Below are positions 15,694-24,375 of a stretch of DNA of 48,227 nucleotides, piece by piece; position 1 is the stretch's first letter; the number at the start of each line of letters is the position of its first letter. The position numbers and the translations under genes are program-made. The stretch covers positions 1 to 48,227 of the forward strand of contig JAFIFV010000005.1 of NCBI GenBank assembly GCA_020831845.1. The letters are read 5' to 3'. The DNA comes from Ectothiorhodospiraceae bacterium. GTDB taxonomy: Bacteria; Pseudomonadota; Gammaproteobacteria; Nitrococcales; Aquisalimonadaceae. The notes under the pieces are model-generated. The model ran no database searches, was not told the DNA's origin, and saw only the letters and a list, made by a program, of their open reading frames with translations.

Positions 15694-16436
15694 GCCAGCT
15701 CACCCTTCAGCAACCGCTCCAGCTGTCTGCGCAAGGCGTGGTCCCGCAGCCTGGCGTTGCCTGTCGGCTCGGGCAGCGGCTGCTGCAGGCGCTGTAGCAG
15801 TGTTTCCGCCAGCCGGCTTCGATGTTCCGCCCGCAACTGTGTCCAGCGCTCCAGCAGATCGGCCACGACGGCCTGTTGCTCGGGTGCCAGCGAGGAATGG
15901 TTCAGTGCCGTGGTGGCATCGGCCAGATCAGCCGCTTTTGCGCGTCGCTCCTTGATCAGTACGGTGCCTGCCGCCATGTCGCCGAGGCGAAGGGCGTGCC
16001 TGTGGAACAGGCTGATCGTGAAGCCCACGAGATAGGCGGTGGGCAGGGAATCGATCAGACGGAATACGTTCCGCAGCAGGTGGGCGCCGACGCTCGCCGG
16101 TCGCCCATCGGCGGCGACCACGCGGATGCCGGCCAGTCGCTTGCCGGGGGTTCGACCGCTGCTGATGATCTCAAGCACCGGGTGGTAAAGGAAATAGAAC
16201 AGGACCGGCGGCAGAATGGTCACCCAAGGGGATACAGCGAACATGCTGGAGCCGCCGAAAAACACGAAGGTCCAGATGAAAATCCAGACGAGCACGAAGA
16301 GCACGCGGATGTGCAGGTCGGCGATATAGGCGTAACTGCGACTGCCCAGTCCGGCGATTTCGAGGTCGACCCCGGCTTCGTCCCCGCCCCGGAGTTGAAT
16401 ATGGTTGTCGGACGGATACTGGATGCGTTCCTGCAT
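15690..16436 (-). CDS. RDD-family membrane protein
   Basis: 248 aa with ATG at 16436 and an AGGAAA site upstream. The RDD domain (residues ~30-170) shows RSYAYIADLHIRVLF as the Arg-Asp motif, three membrane segments, and the conserved SSGRTPGKRLAGIRVV and RHALRLGDMAAGTVLIKERR. A helical soluble tail rich in Gln, Arg and Leu follows. RDD proteins are small polytopic membrane proteins, some of them ion transporters; function here is unknown. It leads the two-gene unit with the SpoIIM-like gene and is divergent from the DUF1992 gene across 98 bp. Confidence 0.88.
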   Translation of the reverse strand: MQERIQYPSDNHIQLRGGDEAGVDLEIAGLGSRSYAYIADLHIRVLFVLVWIFIWTFVFFGGSSMFAVSPWVTILPPVLFYFLYHPVLEIISSGRTPGKRLAGIRVVAADGRPASVGAHLLRNVFRLIDSLPTAYLVGFTISLFHRHALRLGDMAAGTVLIKERRAKAADLADATTALNHSSLAPEQQAVVADLLERWTQLRAEHRSRLAETLLQRLQQPLPEPTGNARLRDHALRRQLERLLKGELA

Positions 16437-16534
16437 GGTGATTTCCTGCTTGTTTTCCGGTGCGTACTATACCTCGGATAATGCGTGGAATGCAGGTGTC
16501 GGGGCGCCGATGCCGGACGGATGAGAGGTGGCGG

Positions 16535-16927
16535 ATGTTGCTGATGGAGCAGTTGGCCGAGCAGCGGATCGCGGAGGCGCGCGACCGCGGAGAACTGGAC
16601 GATTTGCCGGGCGCGGGCAAGCCGTTGGCGCTGGATGACGACAGCATGGTGCCGGAGCATCTGCGCATGGCGTATCGTCTGCTGAAGAATGCCGGCTACC
16701 TGCCGCCGGAGCTTCAGACCATCGGCGAGATGCGGGATGTCGAGGAACTTCTGCGGACCCTGCCGACGGATGATCTCTGCGAACGGGAGCATGCGCGCCG
16801 GCGCCTGGAAGTGCTGCGGCTGCGGCTGGCGCATCAGCGCGGTCGCTCCGATGGGCCGCTGTGGAGCAGGGAACCCGGTTACGCCGAGCGGGTGCTGGAC
16901 CGGCTGGACGCGCCGAAGCGCAAGTAG
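16535..16927 (+). CDS. DUF1992 (DnaJ-homologue subfamily C28 domain) protein
   Basis: 130 aa from the ATG at 16535, preceded by AGAGGTGG; an in-frame start at 16460 lacks homology. The DUF1992 signature is clear: LAEQRIAEARDRGELDDLPG followed by AGKPLALDDD, and then MAYRLLKNAGYLPPELQ. These are small soluble proteins found in many proteobacteria and as a domain in eukaryotic DNAJC28; their function is unknown. A high proportion of Arg, Glu and Leu in the second half suggests a helical bundle. It is convergent with the carbonic-anhydrase-like gene 40 bp away, with a small ACGCCG/CGGCGT hairpin at 16962-16976. Confidence 0.88.
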   Translation: MLLMEQLAEQRIAEARDRGELDDLPGAGKPLALDDDSMVPEHLRMAYRLLKNAGYLPPELQTIGEMRDVEELLRTLPTDDLCEREHARRRLEVLRLRLAHQRGRSDGPLWSREPGYAERVLDRLDAPKRK

Positions 16928-16967
16928 GGCGCACCCGGTCTTGGCCCGCGGGAACCTGGCAACGCCG

Positions 16968-18059
16968 TCACGGCGTCAAAGGCTCCAGGCGTCGCGTCGG
17001 CCAGTTCACGATGGCGGTGTGGACGCTCATCAGCCGAGCCAGCTCCGGGTGTTCCCGGCGAATCACGCCAGCTGCGAAATCGGCCAGGAAGCGGGACTTG
17101 AGTTCCGCGCGTGCCTTGTCCACGCCGACCTCCTGGTAGGGCGTGGAGGCGAGTAGCATGAAGCCGTCCTCGGGAATGCGCCCCGCTGCCATGTTGGAGG
17201 CGATGATGGACGCCGCTGTGCCGATGGGTTCCGACAGGTCCGGACTGTAAGGGCCCACGATCAGCGCGGTGTTCGGTACATGCAGAAAGTCGAAGCCGCG
17301 GCCGACGCAGATCACCCATTCCCGGTGCTCGATATCCAGCTCCCTTGCCACGCTACGCAGGGAGTCCACGTGCGTCAGGTTGCCCTCAAGCAGCGGTAGC
17401 AGATCCCTGCGCACGGCGTTTGGCATGTCCGGACACAGCGCCATGACCCGCTGCTCCAGCGTGTCTGCCTGGTCGGGCCGCAGCGTGGAGATATCCAGCA
17501 CGTCTCCGGTGTCGCCATGGATGATCAGCGCATCGCTGTCGGTCTCGAAGCCGCAGACCAGCGGGTAGACATGTTCGTGGCTGTCGCCGAACAGTGCCTC
17601 CGCCTGTTTCCGGATCTGATAGGCGTGCTGCAATGCCGCGTTGGCATCGCAGTCGAACCCGGCACAGCCGCGGGAGCGTTCGCCGCGCGAGAAATGGTAG
17701 GTGATCAGCATCAGCACGGCATGGCCGGCCCGGGTGGCCTCGCGTACCGTGTCGGTGAGCATCTCCCCCAGGTAGGGCCAGCCCAGGTCGAAGATGCCGC
17801 CCAGGTTGCGGAACGGGCGGATGATGCCCAGCGGTGTGCGCGTGGCATGAGGAATGTGGATGCGCCCGTCCATGCATTTCATCACCACGATCCGGGTCGG
17901 ATGCGCCGCCAGGTAGCGCTCGCGGGCAAGCCAGGCAGCAGGGCTGCAGAAGGTCTCCGAATGCTGGCGCGATAGCGCCATCAGCCAGTCGATGCGTTCC
18001 TGGATCGGGCGGGTATGTATGTCCATGCGAGTGCCGTCTGTACCGGTTCTTGTGCTCAT
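16968..18059 (-). CDS. CsoSCA-like (carboxysome shell carbonic anhydrase family) protein
   Basis: 363 aa from the ATG at 18059; ATGs at 18101 and 18026 are alternatives and none has a strong ribosome-binding site. The core resembles the epsilon/beta-type carbonic anhydrase CsoSCA (CsoS3). KCMDGR gives Cys62, Asp64 and Arg66, matching the zinc Cys and catalytic Asp-Arg dyad. YHFSRGERSRGC gives His122 and Cys132, the other two zinc ligands, spaced 10 apart against 11 in CsoSCA. Conserved RPFRNLGGIFDLG follows the first ligand. It is shorter than true CsoSCA and no RuBisCO or shell genes are present, so it is a free-standing relative, possibly cytosolic. Carbonic anhydrase activity is inferred from the ligand set. 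Confidence 0.8.
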   Translation of the reverse strand: MSTRTGTDGTRMDIHTRPIQERIDWLMALSRQHSETFCSPAAWLARERYLAAHPTRIVVMKCMDGRIHIPHATRTPLGIIRPFRNLGGIFDLGWPYLGEMLTDTVREATRAGHAVLMLITYHFSRGERSRGCAGFDCDANAALQHAYQIRKQAEALFGDSHEHVYPLVCGFETDSDALIIHGDTGDVLDISTLRPDQADTLEQRVMALCPDMPNAVRRDLLPLLEGNLTHVDSLRSVARELDIEHREWVICVGRGFDFLHVPNTALIVGPYSPDLSEPIGTAASIIASNMAAGRIPEDGFMLLASTPYQEVGVDKARAELKSRFLADFAAGVIRREHPELARLMSVHTAIVNWPTRRLEPLTP

Positions 18060-18177
18060 CAGCCGTGCCCAATGTTCGCACGCGCCCTCGCCATGTGCCA
18101 TAGCTGCGCTAGCCTTTCAGGTACCGACGTTATTTCCCGCACGGTTGGCAGGACTTCGGATGGAAGGAGGGCACACG

Positions 18178-18729
18178 ATGGCGGAACGCTGGCTGCGCAA
18201 TGTCAGGCTGGAGTGTGTGAGGGGCGACATCACCAATCAGGCCGATATCGACGCCATCGTCAACGCGGCCAATGCCGAACTCCGTACTGGTGGAGGAGTG
18301 GCCGGCGCCATTCACCGGGCCGCCGGCCCCGCCCTGGAACAGGAATGCCGTCCGCTGGCGCCCATCAGACCCGGCCAGGCCGTGGTCACCGGGGCTCATC
18401 GCTTGCCGAACCGGGCGGTGATTCACTGTCTGGGGCCGGTCTACGGCAGGGACGAACCGGCCGAGGAACTCCTGGCCGCCTGTTATCAGCAGGCCCTGGA
18501 GCTGGCGCACCGGCATGGGCTGCGCTCGGTGGCGTTTCCGGCCATTTCCACCGGCGCCTTCGGTTATCCGGTAGAGGAGGCGACCCGAGTCGCGTTGAAC
18601 GCGATCGCGGGTGCGTTGCCCCAGGCACCAGCAGTCACCCATGTACGGTTCGTGCTGTTCGGTGCCCCGGATCTGGCAGTGTACGAGCGCGAACTGGAAA
18701 GCCTGGAAGGGACCGAACCCGGTGACTGA
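18178..18729 (+). CDS. Macrodomain ADP-ribose hydrolase / O-acetyl-ADP-ribose deacetylase
   Basis: 183 aa from the ATG at 18178 with GGAAGGAGG upstream; earlier in-frame ATGs lack such a site. It is a single macrodomain of the MacroD/YmdB type: VRGDIT at the start, IVNAANAELRTGGGVAGAIH (the NAAN and GGGV ADP-ribose loops), and AFPAISTGAFGYP (phosphate loop). Such enzymes remove acetyl from O-acetyl-ADP-ribose or ADP-ribose from proteins. The gene overlaps nothing but is only 28 bp ahead of the nicotinate phosphoribosyltransferase gene, which suggests a combined ADP-ribose/NAD recycling role. Confidence 0.92.
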   Translation: MAERWLRNVRLECVRGDITNQADIDAIVNAANAELRTGGGVAGAIHRAAGPALEQECRPLAPIRPGQAVVTGAHRLPNRAVIHCLGPVYGRDEPAEELLAACYQQALELAHRHGLRSVAFPAISTGAFGYPVEEATRVALNAIAGALPQAPAVTHVRFVLFGAPDLAVYERELESLEGTEPGD

Positions 18730-18757
18730 TTTCCGGCAAAGCAGCAACGGGAGTGAC

Positions 18758-20128
18758 ATGGAGCGCGCATTCGGACCGCAGACGGTCGAGGGGGCGGCCA
18801 GCGGCGAGCCGGCCCTGTTTACCGACCTGTACGAACTGACCATGTTGCAGGCGTATTTCGACCAGGATATGCACGACGAGGCGGTGTTCAGTCTCGCCGT
18901 GCGGCGCCTCCCGCGGCGGCGAAACTATCTGCTGGCCTGCGGGCTGGAAACGGTACTCGACTATCTGGAGAACCTTCGTTTCAGCAGCGGGGATATCGAT
19001 TACCTGGCTTCGCTGGAGCGTTTTTCGTCACCGTTCCTGGATTGGTTGCACGGGTTCCGCTTTACCGGCGAGGTCCGGGCGGTCCCGGAAGGCACGCCGG
19101 TGTTCGCCAACGAGCCGATGCTGGAAGTGGCCGCACCGCTACCGGAGGCCCAGGTGATCGAGACCTTCCTGATGAACCAGATCCATTTGCAGACCGTGCT
19201 GTGCACCAAGGCGCACCGCATCGTTTCGGCCGCGCAGGGAAAGGCGGTGGTGGATTTCGGTCCACGGCGCGCACACGGCATTGATGCCGCCATGAAGGCA
19301 GCGCGGGCCTATCACATCGCAGGCGTGACGGCGACTTCCAATGTGCTGGCCGGCAAGCGCTATGGGGTTCCGCTGACGGGCACCATGGCGCACAGCTACA
19401 TCCAGGCGCATGACGATGAACTGGCCGCCTTCCGGGACTTCGCCCGTTCGTATCCCGAAACCACTCTGCTGGTGGACACTTACGACACCCTCGCCGGAGT
19501 GCGGAAGGTGATCGCGCTGGCTTCCGAACTGGGCGAGCAGTTCCGGGTCTCTGCGGTACGGCTTGATTCGGGTGATCTGCTGACACTGTCCCGGCAGTCG
19601 CGTCAACTGCTTGACGAGGCGGGGCTGGGGCAGGTGAAGGTGCTTGTCAGCGGCGGGCTGGACGAGGACGGGATCGCGGAACTGGTCGCGCAGGGTGCCC
19701 CCATCGACGGATTCGGCGTCGGTACCGACATGGGGGTGTCCAGCGATGCACCAGCGCTGGATATCGCCTACAAGCTTTGCGAGTACGCTGGCCGCGCGCG
19801 CATGAAGCTATCCAGCGGCAAGCCGGTGCTGCCGGGCAGAAAGCAGGTCTTCCGTGTCGGCGACGACCAGACCGATCATGGCGACGTCATCGCGCGGCAG
19901 GGCGAGGCTCACCCGGGAAGACCACTGCTCGAGACCGTGATGGAGCGCGGCAGACGCACACGGCCGTCGCCGGCGCTGGATGCCATTCGCGAACATGCTC
20001 GCAGCCAGGTCGACCGGCTTCCGGATTCCATCCGGCGTCCCGAACCCGCTGACCCGCCGTATCCGGTGGAGGTCAGCGTGACGCTGGCCGAGCTTCAGGG
20101 CAGGGTGAAGCATTCGCTGGAGGGCTGA
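18758..20128 (+). CDS. pncB: Nicotinate phosphoribosyltransferase
   Basis: 456 aa from the ATG at 18758, preceded by GGGAG. It joins nicotinic acid to PRPP to give nicotinate mononucleotide, the entry to the Preiss-Handler NAD route. Family motifs: LFTDLYELTMLQAYF near the N-terminus, DFGPRRAHGIDAAMKAAR around residue 165, GTMAHSYIQAH (the autophosphorylated His region), VDTYDT, VRLDSGDL, and the phosphate-binding VSGGLDEDGI and GFGVGTDMGVS. Size fits the ~440-460-residue class. The nicotinamidase gene follows 35 bp later, so the two form a nicotinamide-to-NaMN salvage pair with the macrodomain gene upstream. Confidence 0.95.
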   Translation: MERAFGPQTVEGAASGEPALFTDLYELTMLQAYFDQDMHDEAVFSLAVRRLPRRRNYLLACGLETVLDYLENLRFSSGDIDYLASLERFSSPFLDWLHGFRFTGEVRAVPEGTPVFANEPMLEVAAPLPEAQVIETFLMNQIHLQTVLCTKAHRIVSAAQGKAVVDFGPRRAHGIDAAMKAARAYHIAGVTATSNVLAGKRYGVPLTGTMAHSYIQAHDDELAAFRDFARSYPETTLLVDTYDTLAGVRKVIALASELGEQFRVSAVRLDSGDLLTLSRQSRQLLDEAGLGQVKVLVSGGLDEDGIAELVAQGAPIDGFGVGTDMGVSSDAPALDIAYKLCEYAGRARMKLSSGKPVLPGRKQVFRVGDDQTDHGDVIARQGEAHPGRPLLETVMERGRRTRPSPALDAIREHARSQVDRLPDSIRRPEPADPPYPVEVSVTLAELQGRVKHSLEG

Positions 20129-20163
20129 CCCTGCTGGTTCCAGGCAATATGGGAGGAACCGCG

Positions 20164-20730
20164 ATGATCGCTGAAATGACGACGGGCGATGCCTTGCTCA
20201 TTGTCGATGTACAGAACGATTTCTGCCCCGGCGGGGCACTGCCCATCGCGGAAGGCGATGCCGTGGTGCCGGTGCTCAACCGCTGGATCGAACAGGCCGC
20301 GGCGCGGGGGGTCCCCGTCTACGCCTCCCGCGACTGGCATCCCGTCGGCCATGTAAGCTTCGAAGCCAGCGGCGGTCCCTGGCCCCCGCATTGCCTGCAG
20401 GACAGCGAGGGTGCCCGCTTCCACCCCGAGCTGAAGCTGCCCGAGACGGTGGTCAAGGTGACCAAGGGAGTGCGTTTCGATCAGGACCAGAATTCGGCGT
20501 TCGACCAGACCGGCCTGGCGGAGGAACTGCGGCAGCGAGGCGTGAAGCGCCTTTGGGTCGGGGGACTGGCCGAGGACGTCTGCGTGCTTGCCACCGTGCT
20601 GGATGGGTGTCGCGAAGGGTTCGAGGTGCATCTGATTCCGGACGCAACCCGACCGGTAAGCCCGGAGGGAGGGGCCAGGGCCCGTCAGGACATGCAGCGG
20701 GCTGGCGCGCATGGCCTGGCGGCGGGCTGA
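20164..20730 (+). CDS. pncA: Nicotinamidase
   Basis: 188 aa from the ATG at 20164 with GGGAGGA seven bases upstream. It hydrolyses nicotinamide to nicotinic acid, feeding the phosphoribosyltransferase encoded just before it. The isochorismatase-like catalytic set is complete: Asp15 (VDVQNDF), Lys101 (VTKGV) and Cys140 (AEDVCV), with the metal ligands Asp57, His59 (RDWHP) and His76 (PPHC). Its stop is 6 bp from that of the convergent pbpG gene. Confidence 0.96.
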   Translation: MIAEMTTGDALLIVDVQNDFCPGGALPIAEGDAVVPVLNRWIEQAAARGVPVYASRDWHPVGHVSFEASGGPWPPHCLQDSEGARFHPELKLPETVVKVTKGVRFDQDQNSAFDQTGLAEELRQRGVKRLWVGGLAEDVCVLATVLDGCREGFEVHLIPDATRPVSPEGGARARQDMQRAGAHGLAAG

Positions 20731-20736
20731 ACAACC

Positions 20737-21654
20737 TCAGCCGCCGACTTCCAGTCTTGCGGCCTGCTGCCGTTCGTACTCCATTGCACTTTGCGCAACC
20801 GATCCGCCTTCGCCGGTGACAAGCCAGCGCCGGAGGCGGCCGGCGTCGCCCAGCGGCGTGCGGGTGCCCCGGGAGTTGAGGAACACCATGGCCACCGGGC
20901 GGCCCTCGACCTCCGTGACCATCACCAGGCAGCGGCCCGCCTCCTTCAGGTAGCCGGTCTTGCTCAACAGCACGTTCCAGCCGGGATTGCTCACCAGGGA
21001 GTTCGTGTTGCCGTACCCCAGGGCGTAGCGGGGGCCACGGAACTGCGCGCTCTGATAGGGCGTGGTGGAAAACAGCCTGATCTCGCCGTAGTCGTGGGCC
21101 GCCCGCACCATTTTCAGCAAGTCCGATGCGGTGGATGTGTTCTGCAGTGACAGGCCGCTGGAGTCGGCGAAGCGGGTGTTGTGCATGCCCAGTTCCGCCG
21201 CCTTGGCGTTCATGGCGTCGATGAAGGCCTCCCGGCCACCGGGGTGGTGGTGGGCAAGCACATGCGTGGCCAGGTTTTCGGAGGACATCAGCGCCAGTCG
21301 CAACAGCTCGCCGCGTGTGAGCTGGGAGCCGATACGCATACGGGAATAGGCGTTCTTGCTGACCGTATGTTCCCGTTCCACGATTTCCAGCCACTCGTCC
21401 AGCGGTTCTCCGGAATCCAGCACCACAATGGCGGTCATGACCTTGGTCAGCGATGCGATGGGCACAGCGATGTCCGCGCGCTTCTCGTACAACCGCTCAT
21501 TGGTATCCAGGTAACCGGCGGCGGCGTGCACGGATGCCAACTGCAATTGCTGGCGCTGTTCGGCGGCCTTGGCACCGGGGAGCAGGAGCAGCGCCAGGCT
21601 GAGCAGCAGGCAGGCGCGCGCGAGGGGGATAGTCCGGGAAACCACAGTCCGCAT
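20737..21654 (-). CDS. pbpG: D-alanyl-D-alanine endopeptidase (PBP7/8, peptidase S11)
   Basis: 305 aa with a signal peptide (LARACLLLSLALLLLPGAKA-A). It is a periplasmic S11 penicillin-binding protein that cuts D-Ala-meso-DAP crosslinks during wall remodelling. The three active-site motifs are all present: SLTK (with IASLTKVMTAIVV), SSEN (LALMSSENLATHVLA) and KTG (LLSKTGYLKEAG). Overall size and lack of a C-terminal amphipathic anchor fit PbpG rather than DacA. It is transcribed alone; the TraX-like gene lies 103 bp upstream on the same strand. Confidence 0.92.
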   Translation of the reverse strand: MRTVVSRTIPLARACLLLSLALLLLPGAKAAEQRQQLQLASVHAAAGYLDTNERLYEKRADIAVPIASLTKVMTAIVVLDSGEPLDEWLEIVEREHTVSKNAYSRMRIGSQLTRGELLRLALMSSENLATHVLAHHHPGGREAFIDAMNAKAAELGMHNTRFADSSGLSLQNTSTASDLLKMVRAAHDYGEIRLFSTTPYQSAQFRGPRYALGYGNTNSLVSNPGWNVLLSKTGYLKEAGRCLVMVTEVEGRPVAMVFLNSRGTRTPLGDAGRLRRWLVTGEGGSVAQSAMEYERQQAARLEVGG

Positions 21655-21757
21655 GATGAATCCGTCAACGGGGTGTCTGTAAGACCGCCATGGAAAAAAA
21701 CCGGCCAGGGCCGGGAACTGCAGATTATGCCGTTGTGGGCGGAGGGGGGCAATGCGG

Positions 21758-22561
21758 TTACCAGACCCACCAGCCGATCAGCGCGAGCGCGGCCAGGTGC
21801 CCGGGATACCATGACAGCCACAGATTCCGGGGCATGGCCACCGGCGAGGCGGGAATTCGATCCGCCAGCGCCGCGGCGACCAGCAGGATGACCAGGCAGG
21901 TACCGACGGTGAACGATTTCGCCATCAGGGTGAAATTCATCATGCCGGCCACGGCGAGCACGGGAGCGCAGGCGAGCAGCGCGGCGGCGAAGTCCAGCGG
22001 CTGAGCGTTGGCACGTGTCATGCCGGCGAAAGCCACCATGAACAACGGCACCAGCAGCAAACCTTCGTGACCGTACTCCAGCCAGTCGCCCGCGATCCAC
22101 CAGACGGGGATCAGCGCGGCGACCGCCAGGCCCAGCTTCAGCCAGGCCACCGCCGATTGCACCGACTCCACCGTGTTGTCGTGAAGCTGCCGTAGCCAGG
22201 TGGCTGCAGTGAGCCCGGCGGCCAGCGTGAAGCAGACGTTCAGCGTGATGGAGGCGTCGCCGCGCGGCATCATCATGTAGAAAGGCTGCGCTATCAGCCC
22301 GATGATCAGAATGCGCGAGGCATAGCGGTATGGGCTGCGGGTATTGAACAGCGCATGCCATGCAACCATGCCGGCGAAGGCCGGAAGGGCAATACGCCCG
22401 ATGGAGGAACTTGCCCAGCCGAGGTCCAGATGGCCGAACAGGTGGCGCACCACATGGTCGACCATCATCGTGGCGAGAGCGACCCATTGTGCCCACCCTG
22501 TCCAGCGGGAATCCGGCTTGCTGGCGGGGACGGATTGATTGGAATGCGTTATTGCAGTCAT
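21758..22561 (-). CDS. TraX-family membrane protein
   Basis: 267 aa polytopic membrane protein. TraX proteins are acyltransferase-like; the F-plasmid member N-acetylates pilin. Visible family features are the first helix with MMVDHVVRHL, RIALPAFAGMVAWH, the SITLNVCFTLAAG block and the C-terminal WLSWYPGHLAALALIGWW. There are about eight hydrophobic segments. There are no conjugation or pilus genes nearby, so it is likely a chromosomal relative with a different acceptor. It is divergent from the Bcr/CflA exporter across 292 bp. Confidence 0.85.
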   Translation of the reverse strand: MTAITHSNQSVPASKPDSRWTGWAQWVALATMMVDHVVRHLFGHLDLGWASSSIGRIALPAFAGMVAWHALFNTRSPYRYASRILIIGLIAQPFYMMMPRGDASITLNVCFTLAAGLTAATWLRQLHDNTVESVQSAVAWLKLGLAVAALIPVWWIAGDWLEYGHEGLLLVPLFMVAFAGMTRANAQPLDFAAALLACAPVLAVAGMMNFTLMAKSFTVGTCLVILLVAAALADRIPASPVAMPRNLWLSWYPGHLAALALIGWWVW

Positions 22562-22853
22562 TGCCGGTCCCTAAGCAGATCCCGTGCCATCGGGACGTCG
22601 GACGGTGAATCAACAAGATAGCTTTCTGGATGAGGCAAGGCGGGTGTGTCGTATAGGCACATGTTGAAGATTGTCCGCCCACTGACCGATTGCTTCCTTA
22701 TGCTGGCAACCGGCTCGAATCGTGGGTTGCGCTGAACCGCCTGCGGCGTTGAAACCGTGGAAGCCAGGCTTGCTGCGAATAAGGTGATAATTGTTCGAGA
22801 TTTAGTCTGTATATATCCAAAAAAAATAGATTTGATGAAGGAGAAAGAACCGG

Positions 22854-24056
22854 ATGTCGCATCTGCGGCTCGCGATACTGCTGGGTATGACCGTGGCACT
22901 GGGGCCGTTGGCACTGGATACCTATCTGCCCGCCTTCCCGGATATCGCCCTTCATTTCGGGGTCGATAGCGCTGCAGTGGGCTTGACGCTGAGCGTCTAT
23001 GTGGCGGTGCTGGGTGCCGGGCAGTTGCTGGGCGGGCCACTGTCCGACCGCTACGGCCGCGCCAGGGTGCTGTTTGCCGGCCTGGCCGTGTTCGCCGTCT
23101 CCTGTGTGATGATCGCCCGTGCGGAAACCCTTTCGCAGGTGCTGGCCTGGCGGGTGGTGCAGGGCCTGGGGGGCGCCTGGTGTGCGGTTTCGGTGCCGGC
23201 CATCGTTCGTGACACCGTGCGTGGAAATGAGTCCGCACGCCTGTTCTCGCTGATAGGGCTGATCATGTTCGCGGCGCCGGCGCTGGCTCCGGCCATCGGC
23301 ACGCTGGTGCTGGTGGTGACCGATTGGCAGGGGATATTCCTGCTGCTGGCAGCCTACGCGCTGTTGGTGGGTGTTCTGCTTTACCTGGGTCTGTTCCGGC
23401 GTGTGGAGACCAGGCGGATCGAGACTCCGCTGCATACCCTGCTCACCAACTACGCTGTCGTGCTGAAGCATTCGGTGGCCATGCGGTTCGTGCTGCTGCA
23501 GGCCCTGGTGTTCAGCGTGATGCTGGTCTTCATCACCCACGCCTCGTTCATCTACCAGGAATGGTTCGGCCTCTCCAGCGCTGTCTTTTCGGCGCTGTTC
23601 GCCATGAACGTGGCGGGCATGGCCATGGCCAACCTGCTGAACCGCAGGCTGCTGCTCACCTTGCCGTCGACGCTGATCCTGAGGGCGGGTGTCGTGGTGC
23701 AGGCCGTGGCCGCCACCTTGCTCGCGTTGAGTGCATGGTTCCAGCCGCCGGTCTACGTCGTGGCGGCCCTGATCATGGTGGCGGTGGCCAGCATGGGAGC
23801 CATCATCCCGAACAACATGTCCAATGCCCTGGAGTTCTTTCCGCGGCTCGGCGGTACCGCGGCAGCGGTCATGGGGGCTACGCAGTTCATGCTGGCTGGC
23901 GTCATCAGCGCCGTGTCAACGCGGCTGGCTGACGGTACGCTGGTGCCGATCGCCCTGATCATGGGAGCGTGCTCGTTGGGTGCCGCCTTCACCGTGTTCT
24001 CGGCCGTATCCGCCATGCAGCGCCTCAGCGCTGCCTCCGCAGCCACTGCGGATTGA
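22854..24056 (+). CDS. Bcr/CflA-family MFS multidrug exporter
   Basis: 400 aa with 12 predicted membrane helices. Bcr/CflA proteins export drugs such as bicyclomycin, chloramphenicol and florfenicol in exchange for protons. Diagnostic features are LGPLALDTYLPAFPDIA in helix 1, GQLLGGPLSDRYGRARVL (MFS motif A), VVQGLGGAWCAVSVPAIVRD (motif C region), and ALFAMNVAGMA in the second half. AAGGAG lies about 11 bases before the ATG. The gene is transcribed alone from an AT-rich upstream region. Substrate cannot be told from sequence. Confidence 0.92.
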   Translation: MSHLRLAILLGMTVALGPLALDTYLPAFPDIALHFGVDSAAVGLTLSVYVAVLGAGQLLGGPLSDRYGRARVLFAGLAVFAVSCVMIARAETLSQVLAWRVVQGLGGAWCAVSVPAIVRDTVRGNESARLFSLIGLIMFAAPALAPAIGTLVLVVTDWQGIFLLLAAYALLVGVLLYLGLFRRVETRRIETPLHTLLTNYAVVLKHSVAMRFVLLQALVFSVMLVFITHASFIYQEWFGLSSAVFSALFAMNVAGMAMANLLNRRLLLTLPSTLILRAGVVVQAVAATLLALSAWFQPPVYVVAALIMVAVASMGAIIPNNMSNALEFFPRLGGTAAAVMGATQFMLAGVISAVSTRLADGTLVPIALIMGACSLGAAFTVFSAVSAMQRLSAASAATAD

Positions 24057-24375
24057 TCCTGCGGGAATCGGATGTCAGCATAAGTGGCACTGGTCACGGC
24101 GTGAGGCCATGCCGGGACCGGACTGCTTGCAGGAAAGCATGAAGCGTGCGACGTGAATGCAACGCCGGTTCCTGGGGGCGCTGCTGCCGACTTCCCCGGA
24201 TCAGACCTGCCAAGCCTCACCTCGCCCGGTCCAGTGACAGGACCTCCTGATAACTGCTTGATTAACGACCCGATACGGCCGGCTCACAAACCATCGTCCG
24301 GTCCGCATGTCAGTCAGCCGCCCGCGTGGCGGCAGATCCAAGACGCGATTCGAATATCAAGAACGGGGGAGTGAT
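24057..24375. other. 319-bp intergenic region before the lactate permease
   Basis: I see no gene here. It holds a short dyad GGTCC/GGACC (24228-24244), a palindrome ATTCGAAT (24350-24357) and the lldP ribosome-binding site (GGGGGAG). No convincing promoter or terminator was found, although a promoter for the monocistronic permease must lie here. Confidence 0.5.

Noticed and set aside
16968..18059. Carboxysome locus
   Set aside because: Only the CsoSCA-like gene is present; no RuBisCO, shell or CbbQ genes are nearby.
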